From: Candidatus Obscuribacterales bacterium
GTDB lineage: Bacteria; Cyanobacteriota; Vampirovibrionia; Obscuribacterales; Obscuribacteraceae
Reading direction: 5' to 3'
NCBI GenBank assembly: GCA_019745415.1
Contig: JAIETF010000053.1
Span: 1 to 64,000 of the forward strand
Length of the DNA stretch: 64,000 bases
Below, in pieces: positions 18,163 through 27,800 of this stretch. A program made the position numbers and the translations under genes. The stretch's first letter is position 1, and each line of letters begins with the position of its first letter. The notes under the pieces were generated by a model. That model did no database searches and was not told where the DNA came from. It saw only the letters and a list, made by a program, of their open reading frames with translations.

Positions 18163-18600
18163 ATGATTTCGCAAACCGCCGAGTACGCTTTAAGGGCTAT
18201 GGTTTATTTGGCAATGAAGGCAGATGGGTCGGCTGCAACCGGCACTGAAATTGCCGAAGTAACTCTGGTGCCGCCAGGCTACCTAAGCAAAATAATGAAT
18301 CAACTAGCCAAAGCCAAACTAGTGCGCTCACAACGAGGCGTGGGCGGTGGCTTTGTTTTGTCTAGAGAGCCCGCGTCTATATCAATACTAGATGTGGTGA
18401 ACGCCGTCGACCCGATTGAAAAGCTTACTAGCTGCCCGCTGGGCATCAAGAGTCATGGTGTTAATCTCTGCCCCTTGCATAAAAGGCTTTCAGAAGCCAC
18501 CGGGCACCTAGAGGCCGCTTTCGCCGCCTCTACTCTCAGCGAACTAGTGGAAGAGTCGAAAAGCCCGCTTTGCAAAAGCGTTCCACTTGATATTAAATAA
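18163..18600 (+). CDS. Rrf2-family transcriptional regulator (NsrR/IscR-like)
   Basis: A 145-residue winged-helix repressor. The N-terminal HTH opens with ISQTAEYALRAMVYLA, has the recognition helix near 36-52 and the wing RGVGGGF at 58-64. Cys91, Cys103 and Cys137 could ligate an Fe-S cluster. The C91-C103 spacing is wider than in classic NsrR (C-x4/5-C-x5/7-C) but is seen in other Rrf2 proteins with CPLG...LCPLH. Its divergent position beside rubredoxin-ric-norB argues that it senses NO or cluster damage and controls that operon. Family is sure; the ligand is inferred. Confidence 0.9.
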   Translation: MISQTAEYALRAMVYLAMKADGSAATGTEIAEVTLVPPGYLSKIMNQLAKAKLVRSQRGVGGGFVLSREPASISILDVVNAVDPIEKLTSCPLGIKSHGVNLCPLHKRLSEATGHLEAAFAASTLSELVEESKSPLCKSVPLDIK

Positions 18601-18611
18601 CCAAGGCAAGT

Positions 18612-19202
18612 CTATTGAGATCGAAGCTGTTTGATTATCTCTTTGATCTGGCGAAGATGAATCTGCTGATGAGGAGCGGCAAAAGCCAGCCACTCCAGTG
18701 CGTTCATATCACCAAACCAAGGGTGCTTGAATTTGACGTTTGGATGTGCGGCTAAATCGAGCCGCTCAACTTTTTCGACAAAGTCTTTGGTCATTTCCTT
18801 GAACTCGTCGATGATAGTGGTCGGATCTACCTGCGCCGATGGTTTTACAGCCTCTATAGAGGCGGCAGGCAGCTCATTTGAGCCGCTTGAGAGAGCTTCA
18901 AGCACTTTCTGCATTCTCTTGCCGACTATAATCAAATGTTGCATGGTCATTGCACAAGACCAAAAGCGCGAGCTATCTTCTAGACCTGGCAGCCTCTTAA
19001 TCAAGCGGCGTTCGCCCAACTGTTCGACCGACAAACTTCCTACCGCTTCTAAAATATCTTTCGTCTCTTGCTGAAAATCTCTTAGAGCTGCGGCTTTCGA
19101 AGCTCGCTGCATGCGCAGCGGGAAGATAACGAATTTGACTAGAGCCCATTCATAAAAGGGCAAACCCGCACCGGGTCTATCTAGTTTTGGTTCTTGCTGC
19201 AT
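18612..19202 (-). CDS. DinB-like (metal-binding four-helix) protein
   Basis: A 196-residue helical protein resembling the DinB/YfiT superfamily. It has an early His in MTMQHLI and the C-terminal APHQQIHLRQI helix, which together supply a metal-binding His set. Members include thiol transferases and stress proteins. The first ATG with a plausible site (19202) is used; upstream in-frame codons lie in the operator region. It converges on the Rrf2 gene with an 11-base gap and is divergent from the HxlR regulator, with two operators between. Direct HxlR control is therefore likely. Confidence 0.7.
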   Translation of the reverse strand: MQQEPKLDRPGAGLPFYEWALVKFVIFPLRMQRASKAAALRDFQQETKDILEAVGSLSVEQLGERRLIKRLPGLEDSSRFWSCAMTMQHLIIVGKRMQKVLEALSSGSNELPAASIEAVKPSAQVDPTTIIDEFKEMTKDFVEKVERLDLAAHPNVKFKHPWFGDMNALEWLAFAAPHQQIHLRQIKEIIKQLRSQ

Positions 19203-19262
19203 AAGCTTGACACTGCCTTTATGGACTATTTTTATAGATAGCAAATAAACTCTCAAAAGAGT

Positions 19263-19279
19263 ACTTGCATTTTGCAAGT
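19263..19279. promoter_or_regulatory. Operator box 1 for HxlR-type regulator
   Basis: ACTTGCATTTTGCAAGT is a palindrome with 7-bp arms and a TTT centre. It lies 61 bases upstream of the DinB-like start and is near-identical to box 2, whose centre is 35 bp away. Confidence 0.65.
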
Positions 19280-19297
19280 ATTTAGCTTACCCCAACC

Positions 19298-19314
19298 ACT
19301 TGCATTTTGCAAGC
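19298..19314. promoter_or_regulatory. Operator box 2 for HxlR-type regulator
   Basis: ACTTGCATTTTGCAAGC differs from box 1 in only the last base. It lies 29 bases before the HxlR ATG. A repeated palindrome between divergent genes is the classic sign of a shared, autoregulated operator. Confidence 0.65.
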
Positions 19315-19342
19315 AGCCCTCTTTTTCTGCTAAAATTCACAC

Positions 19343-19780
19343 ATGCCTATCGAAAAAACAGTGCAACAGCGTTCACAGTGCGTCTTTAGCAACGCGCTCG
19401 ATCTTTTCGGCGACAAATGGACCTTGCTCGTTGTGCGCGACCTTTTCTTCTTCAATAAGCATGAATACAAAGAGTTTTTATCCAGCCCTGAAGCGATTGC
19501 CACCAATATCCTTTCAGACCGTCTCAAAAAGCTTTATGCGGCCGGAATAATCGACGAAAAGATTCATCCTGAAAATCGCAGTCGCAAGCTCTATTATTTG
19601 ACCACCAAAGGTAAAGACCTGCTGCCCATTTTCTTGGAATTAGCAAAGTGGGGCGCCAAGTACATGAAAGACCTGCCGGCAATGCAGAATCTTTATAGAA
19701 AGTTAGGCAACGATGAAAAGGGCTTGAAAGCCCAAGTTATCGCCGATATTCAAAAGTGGGAAGCCGAAAATCTTGGCTAA
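19343..19780 (+). CDS. HxlR-family winged-helix regulator
   Basis: A 145-residue DNA-binding protein. Cys13 precedes the HxlR signature DLFGDKWTLLVVRDL (20-34), followed by a recognition helix (AIATNILSDRLKKL, about 51-64) and the wing NRSRKLYYLTTKG. HxlR proteins often sense aldehydes, quinones or oxidants through a conserved N-terminal Cys. The twin palindromes upstream are its likely operator, controlling itself and the divergent DinB-like gene. A strong terminator follows ten bases after the stop. Confidence 0.9.
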   Translation: MPIEKTVQQRSQCVFSNALDLFGDKWTLLVVRDLFFFNKHEYKEFLSSPEAIATNILSDRLKKLYAAGIIDEKIHPENRSRKLYYLTTKGKDLLPIFLELAKWGAKYMKDLPAMQNLYRKLGNDEKGLKAQVIADIQKWEAENLG

Positions 19781-19789
19781 TAAAGCAAA

Positions 19790-19815
19790 GAAAGAGCCCC
19801 ATATGGGGCTCTTTC
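19790..19815. terminator. Bidirectional terminator after the HxlR gene
   Basis: A perfect 26-base palindrome (13-bp arms centred on ATAT) with GAGCCCC cores lies between the convergent HxlR and Gly/Asp/Cys-rich genes. The arms end in A and T runs, so transcription on either strand meets a stem with a U-containing edge. Confidence 0.75.
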
Positions 19816-19854
19816 CCTCTCCCTCTCGATTGAGCTTTTTCCAGCTTCCGGCTA

Positions 19855-21339
19855 TTAGCCTATGCCTGGCGGTGGATTGCGGCGCAGCTCCTCTTCGCTG
19901 ACCGTGGTGTAAAAGAGCGGCTGCCAATTCTCAGACAAGCGCATCCAATTACTGGTGCCGATTCCATCAGAGTTCTCTAGACCAACTGCTGTGCCGCTAC
20001 CATGGGCATACCAGTCGGCCCCTTGGTCAATGACCAGGTTAGAGTTAGGACGGTCGGCCCGCACCGAACCTGAAATATATATGCCGTCTATATTCAGATT
20101 CGAAAAATCTCCACGACTGCCAATCCATGGCTGGAAGTTATAGCCTTCGGGCGGAGACTGAAAACTAGCTATGCCGTTTTCATTTGTGATTGGTCTGTCA
20201 AAGACTGCATACATATCTCTAAAGTCGGCATATGATAAACCTCCTCCGATGCCGCTCTGGTTCTGGTTTTGCAATTCAACCCATCTGCCGTCTGTGGTAT
20301 GAGCATAGCTGCGAAAATTAGTCATTTCCACACGTGCGTTGGGATCGGCTTCTTTGCCCTTTTCTGGATAAACCATATTCCAGGCCATCATATAGTTGTA
20401 TTTATCATCAGGCACTGTCGGTTTGTCTACACCAGCTCCGGCTTTTCCTCCAAACCAGCCGAAATGATCGGTGTTCTCACCGGGAAATACTTGATTGGCA
20501 TTTCTACTGTTTTGTTGCAATACTTGCTCTACTGTACCTCTTGTTGGTTTGCTGCGATCTGGTTGTGAACTGTCTGAAACGCTTGTGTTATCGGTGGTTT
20601 CATATTTAGAATCAGAATAATTATCTGAGGGGCCGCCAACGCCATAATACTCCCCGGAGCCACCGTCGCCACCACCACATCCACCATCACCGCAGCCACC
20701 GCCGCCACCATCACCGCAGCCACCATCACCGCCACCACCGGAGCCATCGCCGGCACCGCAACCAGCACCAGCGCCATCGCCTGTGCCGCAAGAAGCAGCA
20801 CCGCTATCACCACCGGCTCCAGAACTCTCGGCAGGTGCGGGACCACTTCCGCCGCCGCCACCGAATCTTCTTCCGTGACTATCGATGCAATGGGTTTCGC
20901 TCTCAGTCCTGCCATTGCGATAGCGGCGCTCACGGCTGACGCAAACGGTTTCTTCGTCTTCTTCAGACTCTCGGTGCATATCTTGTTCATCATCGGTACT
21001 AAAAGAAAGTTCGGGTAACAGATTACGTCTCAGGTCTCTCAAGTCTTCTCTGGCTTCTTGCATCCACTGCCTGGCTATATGGTGGCTGCCTCTATCGCTT
21101 GCTCGGTCTGCTCTTTCCAAGTCTAGTAGTAGTTCGTCGAATTTGTCTTCGGTCAGTCGATTTCTCTCTTGGGTGATTAACTTGTCTAGTCCTTGAGAAA
21201 GGCTGGGTGACATATTCTTTGAATTGTCTCGCATCAGCTCTAGTAAATTTAGGTTCGATTGTTCCTCTCTATATTGTTTGTTCTCATCATTGCAATTTTG
21301 AAAGTCCAATGGACTTTCCATGTGGTGCACTCTTACCAT
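19855..21339 (-). CDS. Orphan protein with Gly/Asp/Cys-rich central region
   Basis: A 494-residue protein of no recognised family. Residues about 1-160 are polar, charged and helical (many Glu/Arg). Residues about 158-230 are almost only Gly, Asp, Ser, Ala and Cys, including GDGGCGDGGGGGCGDGGCGG, with Cys spaced every few residues. Residues about 265-494 look like a folded beta-rich domain with many aromatics. No signal peptide is visible. ATG at 21339 is chosen (GGAG 9 bases before). A Gly/Asp/Cys linker could bind metal or be a flexible surface spacer; both are guesses. It ends at a shared terminator with the HxlR gene. Confidence 0.72.
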   Translation of the reverse strand: MVRVHHMESPLDFQNCNDENKQYREEQSNLNLLELMRDNSKNMSPSLSQGLDKLITQERNRLTEDKFDELLLDLERADRASDRGSHHIARQWMQEAREDLRDLRRNLLPELSFSTDDEQDMHRESEEDEETVCVSRERRYRNGRTESETHCIDSHGRRFGGGGGSGPAPAESSGAGGDSGAASCGTGDGAGAGCGAGDGSGGGGDGGCGDGGGGGCGDGGCGGGDGGSGEYYGVGGPSDNYSDSKYETTDNTSVSDSSQPDRSKPTRGTVEQVLQQNSRNANQVFPGENTDHFGWFGGKAGAGVDKPTVPDDKYNYMMAWNMVYPEKGKEADPNARVEMTNFRSYAHTTDGRWVELQNQNQSGIGGGLSYADFRDMYAVFDRPITNENGIASFQSPPEGYNFQPWIGSRGDFSNLNIDGIYISGSVRADRPNSNLVIDQGADWYAHGSGTAVGLENSDGIGTSNWMRLSENWQPLFYTTVSEEELRRNPPPGIG

Positions 21340-21514
21340 GGGTGGGTTCTCCGGTCGGTTCACGTTGTCAAGCTAACCCGGCGTTATGTCGAAAATATGG
21401 CGAAAGCGCCTAGAGAGATTAATTGCCGAAAAGACCGCTAATCGAAGACGTCTGCGAGACTCTTACAGCCAACAAAATCTTCAAGCTGCCGAAAAGAGCT
21501 ATTAATCTTTCTGC

Positions 21515-21715
21515 TTGATTGAATCTGATGAAAATAGGCAAGACGATCTGCTAGAAGAAATCGTCAATTCGTTTTTTCTATACAACCTTTTCCAAATCAA
21601 TAAGACCGGCACTTTCCTGCAGATGTCCATCAAGTCGAACCAAAGGGTTCGACGATTTCGCATTGCCTTGTGCAAGCGAATAAACCTCAACCAAATCAGA
21701 GAACTACTCAAATGA
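21515..21715 (+). CDS. Possible small ORF coupled to the glyoxylate-cycle gene
   Basis: A 66-codon frame starting with TTG. Its TGA overlaps the ATG of the next gene (ATGA at 21712-21715), a layout typical of translational coupling. The peptide is acidic at the start and basic at the end and has no recognised family. No ribosome-binding site supports the TTG, so it may be chance. Confidence 0.25.
   Translation: MIESDENRQDDLLEEIVNSFFLYNLFQINKTGTFLQMSIKSNQRVRRFRIALCKRINLNQIRELLK
21634..21653 (+). promoter_or_regulatory. Leader hairpin before the malate synthase-isocitrate lyase gene
   Basis: GTCGAACC, loop AAAG, GGTTCGAC forms a perfect 8-bp stem 58 bases before the ATG. It has no U-tract, so it is not a terminator; an operator or an RNA element is possible. 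The rest of the 372-base spacer 21340-21711 shows no other clear signal. Confidence 0.35.
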
Positions 21716-24696
21716 AAGCAAATCGAGCAGAAATCAGGTTTCCAGCCCCAGCCGTTCTCAATCTTGAAAAGCAATTTGCTCATATTCTTACTGATGAAGC
21801 TATCAACTTTCTCGTCACTCTCTCAGACTCTTTCGAAAGTCGCAGACAACAATGCTTGCTCGATAGAAACCGAAAACAACGCTATATAGATAATCGCAAA
21901 GCTCTCTATTTTGCTTGTTCCAGTCTGTCTATCGGTCAGGAAGACTGGAAGGCTGCCCCTTGCCCAGCTGAAATTGAGAAACGACAGGTGGAGATCACAG
22001 GCCCGGTAGACGCCAAAACCATTATCAATGGTCTCAACAGCGCAGCCGATGTTTTTATGGCCGACTTTGAAGATAGCAGCTCGCCAAGCATCGCCAATAT
22101 GCTTTCTGGTCAAGCCAATCTCTATTGCGCTGTGCGCCGTAATCTCAACTTTATAAACAAAGAGGGTAAAAACTACTTTCTAAAACCCGACACCAATACA
22201 GTTCTAATGGTCCGTCCGCGCGGCTGGCACCTGGAAGAAGCCCATCTATTAATAGACGGAAAGCCTATTTCAGCCTCACTTTTCGACTTTGGACTTTTCT
22301 TCTTTCATAATGCCAGAGAGCAAATCAGCCGAGGCAGCCGTCCTTATTTCTATTTGCCCAAGCTTGAAACCCACCTGGAAGCCAGACTATGGAACGATGT
22401 CTTCAACTTGGCTCAGGACTTGCTTGGAATCGAACGCGGCACAATTAGAGCCACTGTCTTGATTGAAACAATCGTAGCCTCTTATGAGATGGAAGCCATT
22501 CTCTTTGAACTGAAAGATCATGCTGCCGGCCTCAATGCCGGACGCTGGGACTATATTTTCAGTCTCGTCAAGAGATTTAGGCAGCACCCTTCAAAGGTCT
22601 TACCAGACCGCAGCGAACTGACTATGGAAGTCTCTTTCATGCAGGCCTATTGCCGCCGGCTGGTCGACATCGCTCACCGCCATGGTGTTCACGCCATCGG
22701 CGGCATGTCGGCGTTCATACCCAACCGCCATGATGCGGCAGCGAACAAGCTGGCTTTCGAGCAAGTGGCGCAAGACAAGAGACGCGAAGCAAACCAAGGT
22801 TTTGATGGCACTTGGGTGGCCCATCCCGACCTGATAGCCATCGCCAGGCAAGAATTCGCGCAAGTACTTGGCGAGCGCAGCAACCAGAAAGAAAGAGTCT
22901 TGCTTGACACCGAAAGGGTCAAACCAGAGGAACTCTGCTATATGGACAAAGTCTCGCTAAAAGTGAGCGAAATCGGCGCACGCCTCAATATAGAAGTAAG
23001 CCTTCTTTATCTTAGCGCCTGGTTAGCCGGTCGGGGTGCTGTGGCCATTCACAACCTTATGGAAGATGCGGCTACCGCTGAAATCTCTAGAGCACAGCTC
23101 TGGCAATGGCTAAAGCACTCAGCTCTGATGAGCAGCGGCGAGAGATTCAGCCGCAAGCTCTTTCGCAAATATCTAAGGGAAGAGTTCAATCGCCTTCTGC
23201 AAGAGCAAACACACAAAGAACAATCACACTATCTGCAGCAAGCCCGCACCATTTTGGAAAAAGTGGTGCTGAGACAGGGTTTTGTCGAGTTCATCACCAG
23301 TGAAGCCTATGCCTATCTGCTCGACAACGAATCAACAAATATCAAGAGTCAAACAATTATGAACACACAGCAGGAAAATCAGGAAGAAGCGCAGAGCCAC
23401 AACGAGATCATCTCAGAGGCAGCCTTGATGGAAGCCGGGTGGAAAGTGCAAGAGCGCTGGCAAGGCATCAAACGGCCCTATAGTGGTGAAGACGTGATGC
23501 GCCTGCGTCCTTCCATTTTGCCCGATTGCAATCTGGCGCGCCATGGTTGCGAACTGCTTTGGCAGCGCATGCACACTTTGCCCCAGGTGATCGCTCTGGG
23601 AGCAATGACAGGTGCGCAAGCGGTACAGATGGCCAAAGCCGGACTGCAAGCCATTTACCTAAGTGGCTGGCAAGTGGCGGCTGATGCCAATCTTGCCGGA
23701 CAGACCTTCCCCGACCAGAGCCTTTATCCTTCCAATAGTGCACCAGCATTGGTGCGTCGTCTCAATAGCGCTCTCATGCGCCACGACCAAATTTTAAACT
23801 TAACCGGGCAGGGTTCGACCGATTGCTATCTGCCCATTGTCGCCGATGCAGAAGCCGGTTTTGGTGGTCCTCTTCAGGCTTTCGAATTAATGAAGCAGAT
23901 GATCGAAGCGGGCGCTGCGGCTGTGCACTTTGAAGATCAGCTGGCTGCCGAAAAGAAGTGCGGACATATGGGCGGCAAGGTACTGGTACCAACCTCGCAG
24001 TTCATTCGCACTTTGGCAGCGGCGCGCATGGCTGCCGATATCATGAACGTTCCGACTTTGATTGTTGCCCGCACCGACGCTCTCGACGCCACCCTTTTGA
24101 CCTCCGATATCGACGAAAGAGACAGACCTTTCATCGTACCCGGCTCAGAGCGCACCAGCGAAGGCTTCTATCGCGTCAAGGGCGGGCTTGATGCCGTCAT
24201 TGCCCGCGGTCTGGCTTATGCACCTTATGCCGACCTGGTCTGGTTCGAATCATCCCGCCCCGACCTAGAAGAAGCCCGCCTCTTTGCTGAAGCCATCCAT
24301 GCAAAATATCCAGGCAAGCTTTTGGCTTACAACTGTTCGCCATCGTTTAATTGGAAGAAGAACCTGGACGATGCCACAATCGCCCGCTTCAATAGTGAAC
24401 TGGGCAAAATGGGTTACAAATTCCAGTTCATTACTCTAGCCGGCTGGCATGCTGTCAACCTGAGCGCCTACAAACTCAGCCAAGAGTACGCGCTTGAAGG
24501 AATGCCTGCCTATGTGCGGCTACAGGAAGAGGAATTCGCCCTTGCCGATCAAGGTTACTCGGCGGTACGGCACCAAGCCGAGGTCGGCGCCGGTTGGTTC
24601 GACAGACTTCTGCTCAGCATCACCGGCGGAGAGTCATCCACCACAGCTTTGAGCGGCTCCACCGAAAGCGAACAGTTTCACGACCAAAAGAAATAG
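21712..24696 (+). CDS. aceB/aceA: Malate synthase-isocitrate lyase fusion (bifunctional glyoxylate-cycle enzyme)
   Basis: A 994-residue cytoplasmic protein. Residues about 10-540 are malate synthase [26 protein letters not shown], catalytic Arg region [39 protein letters not shown] and [11 protein letters not shown] are all present. A linker (about 541-560) leads to isocitrate lyase (about 565-980) with [30 protein letters not shown] (catalytic Cys750 in KKCGH) and [10 protein letters not shown]. Together the halves turn isocitrate plus acetyl-CoA into succinate and malate, so one chain carries the whole bypass. An internal ATG at 23359 opens the lyase half but lacks a convincing ribosome-binding site. 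The start at 21712 matches the usual AceB N-terminus. A strong terminator follows. Confidence 0.93.
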   Translation: MKANRAEIRFPAPAVLNLEKQFAHILTDEAINFLVTLSDSFESRRQQCLLDRNRKQRYIDNRKALYFACSSLSIGQEDWKAAPCPAEIEKRQVEITGPVDAKTIINGLNSAADVFMADFEDSSSPSIANMLSGQANLYCAVRRNLNFINKEGKNYFLKPDTNTVLMVRPRGWHLEEAHLLIDGKPISASLFDFGLFFFHNAREQISRGSRPYFYLPKLETHLEARLWNDVFNLAQDLLGIERGTIRATVLIETIVASYEMEAILFELKDHAAGLNAGRWDYIFSLVKRFRQHPSKVLPDRSELTMEVSFMQAYCRRLVDIAHRHGVHAIGGMSAFIPNRHDAAANKLAFEQVAQDKRREANQGFDGTWVAHPDLIAIARQEFAQVLGERSNQKERVLLDTERVKPEELCYMDKVSLKVSEIGARLNIEVSLLYLSAWLAGRGAVAIHNLMEDAATAEISRAQLWQWLKHSALMSSGERFSRKLFRKYLREEFNRLLQEQTHKEQSHYLQQARTILEKVVLRQGFVEFITSEAYAYLLDNESTNIKSQTIMNTQQENQEEAQSHNEIISEAALMEAGWKVQERWQGIKRPYSGEDVMRLRPSILPDCNLARHGCELLWQRMHTLPQVIALGAMTGAQAVQMAKAGLQAIYLSGWQVAADANLAGQTFPDQSLYPSNSAPALVRRLNSALMRHDQILNLTGQGSTDCYLPIVADAEAGFGGPLQAFELMKQMIEAGAAAVHFEDQLAAEKKCGHMGGKVLVPTSQFIRTLAAARMAADIMNVPTLIVARTDALDATLLTSDIDERDRPFIVPGSERTSEGFYRVKGGLDAVIARGLAYAPYADLVWFESSRPDLEEARLFAEAIHAKYPGKLLAYNCSPSFNWKKNLDDATIARFNSELGKMGYKFQFITLAGWHAVNLSAYKLSQEYALEGMPAYVRLQEEEFALADQGYSAVRHQAEVGAGWFDRLLLSITGGESSTTALSGSTESEQFHDQKK

Positions 24697-24769
24697 TCAA
24701 AAGGCGGATTTATAGCCTAGTAACCTAAAACAAAACAAGAAAAACTTCTACAGAACCTATCAAATGAGC

Positions 24770-24808
24770 AACACCGGACAGCTAAAGGGGCTATCCGGTG
24801 TTTTTTTA
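24770..24808 (+). terminator. Terminator of the glyoxylate-cycle gene
   Basis: AACACCGGA (24770-24778) pairs with TCCGGTGTT (24794-24802), with an inner AGC/GCT pairing, and a run of T to 24808 follows. This is a canonical rho-independent terminator. Confidence 0.88.
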
Positions 24809-24871
24809 TTATTACTTTACCATAAATAGTATAGATATCATAAATAGCAAAGAGCAAATCATATTTGAAAA

Positions 24872-27800
24872 TTATTGGAGCTTACTAGCGCTCGCACCAG
24901 TCAAAGCAGCAATTGAAATAGTACCGGTGTCTCGCAGCACCTGAGCTTGGGCATTGCGAAATTCCACAAAGGCTCTAATTTGGGCTGCTAGCGCGTTGAC
25001 ATAAGAACGCTGCGCCTCGATCAATTCTAAATTGGTGCCATTACCCAGCGATAATCTTTTCGATGCCAGTCTCAACCCTTCTCTTGAAGCATTGACATTA
25101 ACCTCGGTGATATTTATCTGTTCTTCGGCGGTCTGCATATCAAGAAAAGAGTTATGCACTTCCTGAGTTATCTTGAGCAGTTCTTGGTTGTATTCATATT
25201 GAATACGTCTGGCAATAATTCTATTGGCTTCCATATTGGCCATATCACTTACCCCCAGTCCAGAAAGATTCCAGGTTACCGATGTGCCGAGAGTGACGCT
25301 GCTGCCCAAGACCCCGCCGACATTGACACTGCTTGTACCAGTGCCGGTTGTAGACAGATTGACGCCGGCAGCCGAAGTAGCACCTCCGGCCAACCCAGAC
25401 GATAGACCAGCTAGCCCGCCTGCGCCCGAAAGTTTGGTATTACTGGGTGAGACAAAAAGTTGCGCAGTGGGCAAAAGCGCACTGCCGGCTTGAGCGATGG
25501 CCGCCTTAGCAGCTCGACGCTGGGCTTCCAGAGCCTTCAACTCCGGTCTGAGGCTGCGCGCTCTGGCCACAAGCTCGACTGGTTTGGCGGCGGGATCTAT
25601 TAAAAATGTCTTGCCCAGTGTTTCTTCTTTGGGTAAAAGGTTATCCATGATATCGCTGTTCAAGACCACAGCTAAAGCAATAGCCGCTTTGCGCGTGGCC
25701 ACCTGCTGATTGACCAAGTTCTGAGCATCTGATGCCAACTGCGATTCAGATTGCATTACCGCAAACTTAGTGCCTATACCGGCTCTAAATTGCTGCTTGG
25801 TGAGCTTGAGGTTTGCCCTCGATGTTTCCAGAGATTTGATGCGCACCTGCAAAAGCGCCTGATTATAGAGCACTTCGTTATATTTGCGGTAGACATCTAA
25901 AAGTACGTCGTTGACTTGCTTGCTATAGTCGTTCCTCGCCGCTTTCATATTGTAATAGGTGTTAAATGCCGTACTTACCACTTTGCCGCCTTGAAAATAA
26001 GCCCAAGTGAGCGATGTATTGCCGGTGCGCAAATTGAACAATTTATCGCCGCCTTGATAAACATTCTGATAGCGGTAGGTCATGCTCAAGTCTGGCAAAA
26101 AGCCGCCAAGAGAACCTGCAAAGAGAGCTCTTCTAGCTTTATAGTTATCGTTTGAAATCTTGATCGGCAAGTTATTACTTAATGCTTGTTGCAGTGCTTC
26201 CGCCAGGGTGATACCGCGGTTATAACTAGCTTCAAGTTTGATGGGCGGCAGTTTCTGTTGACCAATAGGCAAAAGAAAAGTGGCATCGGGATACTTGATG
26301 CTTATGCCCTCTTGCGCGGCTTCCGGCAGAGGCTGCAATAGCGTCTCTGTTATCTCTTCCGCCTTACGATACTCTGATTCCAAAAGTGTCTCGACATCTT
26401 GATCGCTTTTGGCGGGACTGCTCAAATCTTGAGCAATAGCCGGCTGATAGGCATTTGCAGCCAAGGCTATACCGGCAAGCAAAAGACTGAGACTGACTTT
26501 CTGCACCAGATCTTGCTTGCTTTTCTCTTTTTTCCCGGCTGCGCCGCTAAGCTTTTCTTTCCATTCATTGAAAATGGTGAAGATGACCGGTACAACAATC
26601 AGGGTTAACAGCGAAGATGTTGCCAAACCGCCAATCACAGCCACAGCCATGGGCGAACGCACTTCTGAACCAGCACCGAGACCCATGGCAATAGGCACCA
26701 TGCCGGCCACCATTGCCAGAGTGGTCATCAAAATAGGGCGCATACGCGCATCACCGGCGGTGCGTATTGCCTGGTCGACACTCATACCTTGATGCATCGA
26801 CATCAAGCAATACTCCACAAGCAGTATGGCATTCTTAGCCACCAGCCCCATAAGCATAACTATACCAATGAGAGCATAAAGCCCCAGAGGTTGCCCGGAA
26901 ATCATGAGAGCGGCGATAGCTCCGCCGATAGAAAGAGGCAGAGAAGTCATAATAGTGAAGGGGTGCACAAAATCGTTGAAGAGCAAAACAAGCACACAGT
27001 ACATAAGCAATACCGCCGCCACAATGGCTACGGCAAAGCCCTTGAACACATCTTGCTGCAGCTCCACATCTCCCGAAGGTGATTCCACCACCGAAGCCGC
27101 TTTGTTCTTAAAGGCCGGCAGGGCGCGTATTGCTTCTATCGCCTCACCTAAGGGCATTTTGTCTACAAGTTGGGCGCTAATTAGCACCTGTCTTTGCTTG
27201 TCATAGCGAGTAATCTCGGAAGGTCCGCTGGTGACATCAATCGAAGCCAGGGCGGACAAAGGTATAAGGGCACCATTAATCGAGCTGACTTTGAGATTAC
27301 GTATCCATTCCAAATCTTTCTTAAACAGCGGGTCTATCTGTACGCGCACATAAATTTGGCGGTCGGGAAGATCAAAGCGGCCAAGAGCAATATCAGCATC
27401 ACCAATAGTGGCAACCAGGGCTGTGCGGGCGATAGATTGCACGGTTACTCCGTGTTCCGCCGCCAACTCACGGTTTGGTTTAATGACCAGCTGGGGCGCC
27501 TGCAGTGAAGCATTACTTTGCACGTCGGCTAGACCCTTTATGTCTCTCATCTGCCTGGCAAGCTCTTGTGCTGTAGCATCAAGCTCGGTCGGATTAGAGC
27601 CGACCAAACAGAAATCTACTCGACCGCCGGGACCACTGGTATTGATAAACTTAGTACGAATGGAAGGCACGTTTTGAAGCACTTCTCTAATTTGCTGCTC
27701 CACCACTTGCTGCGAATCTTTTCTTTCACCCCTGTGCTTGAGGCTAATGTATAGATTGGCTTTATTGACCTTGCCGCTTTCGCCGCCGCTGCTTATGGAA

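Noticed and set aside
23359-24696. Isocitrate lyase as a separate gene
   Set aside because: The frame is continuous with malate synthase and no strong ribosome-binding site precedes the internal ATG; kept as one fusion with this alternative noted.
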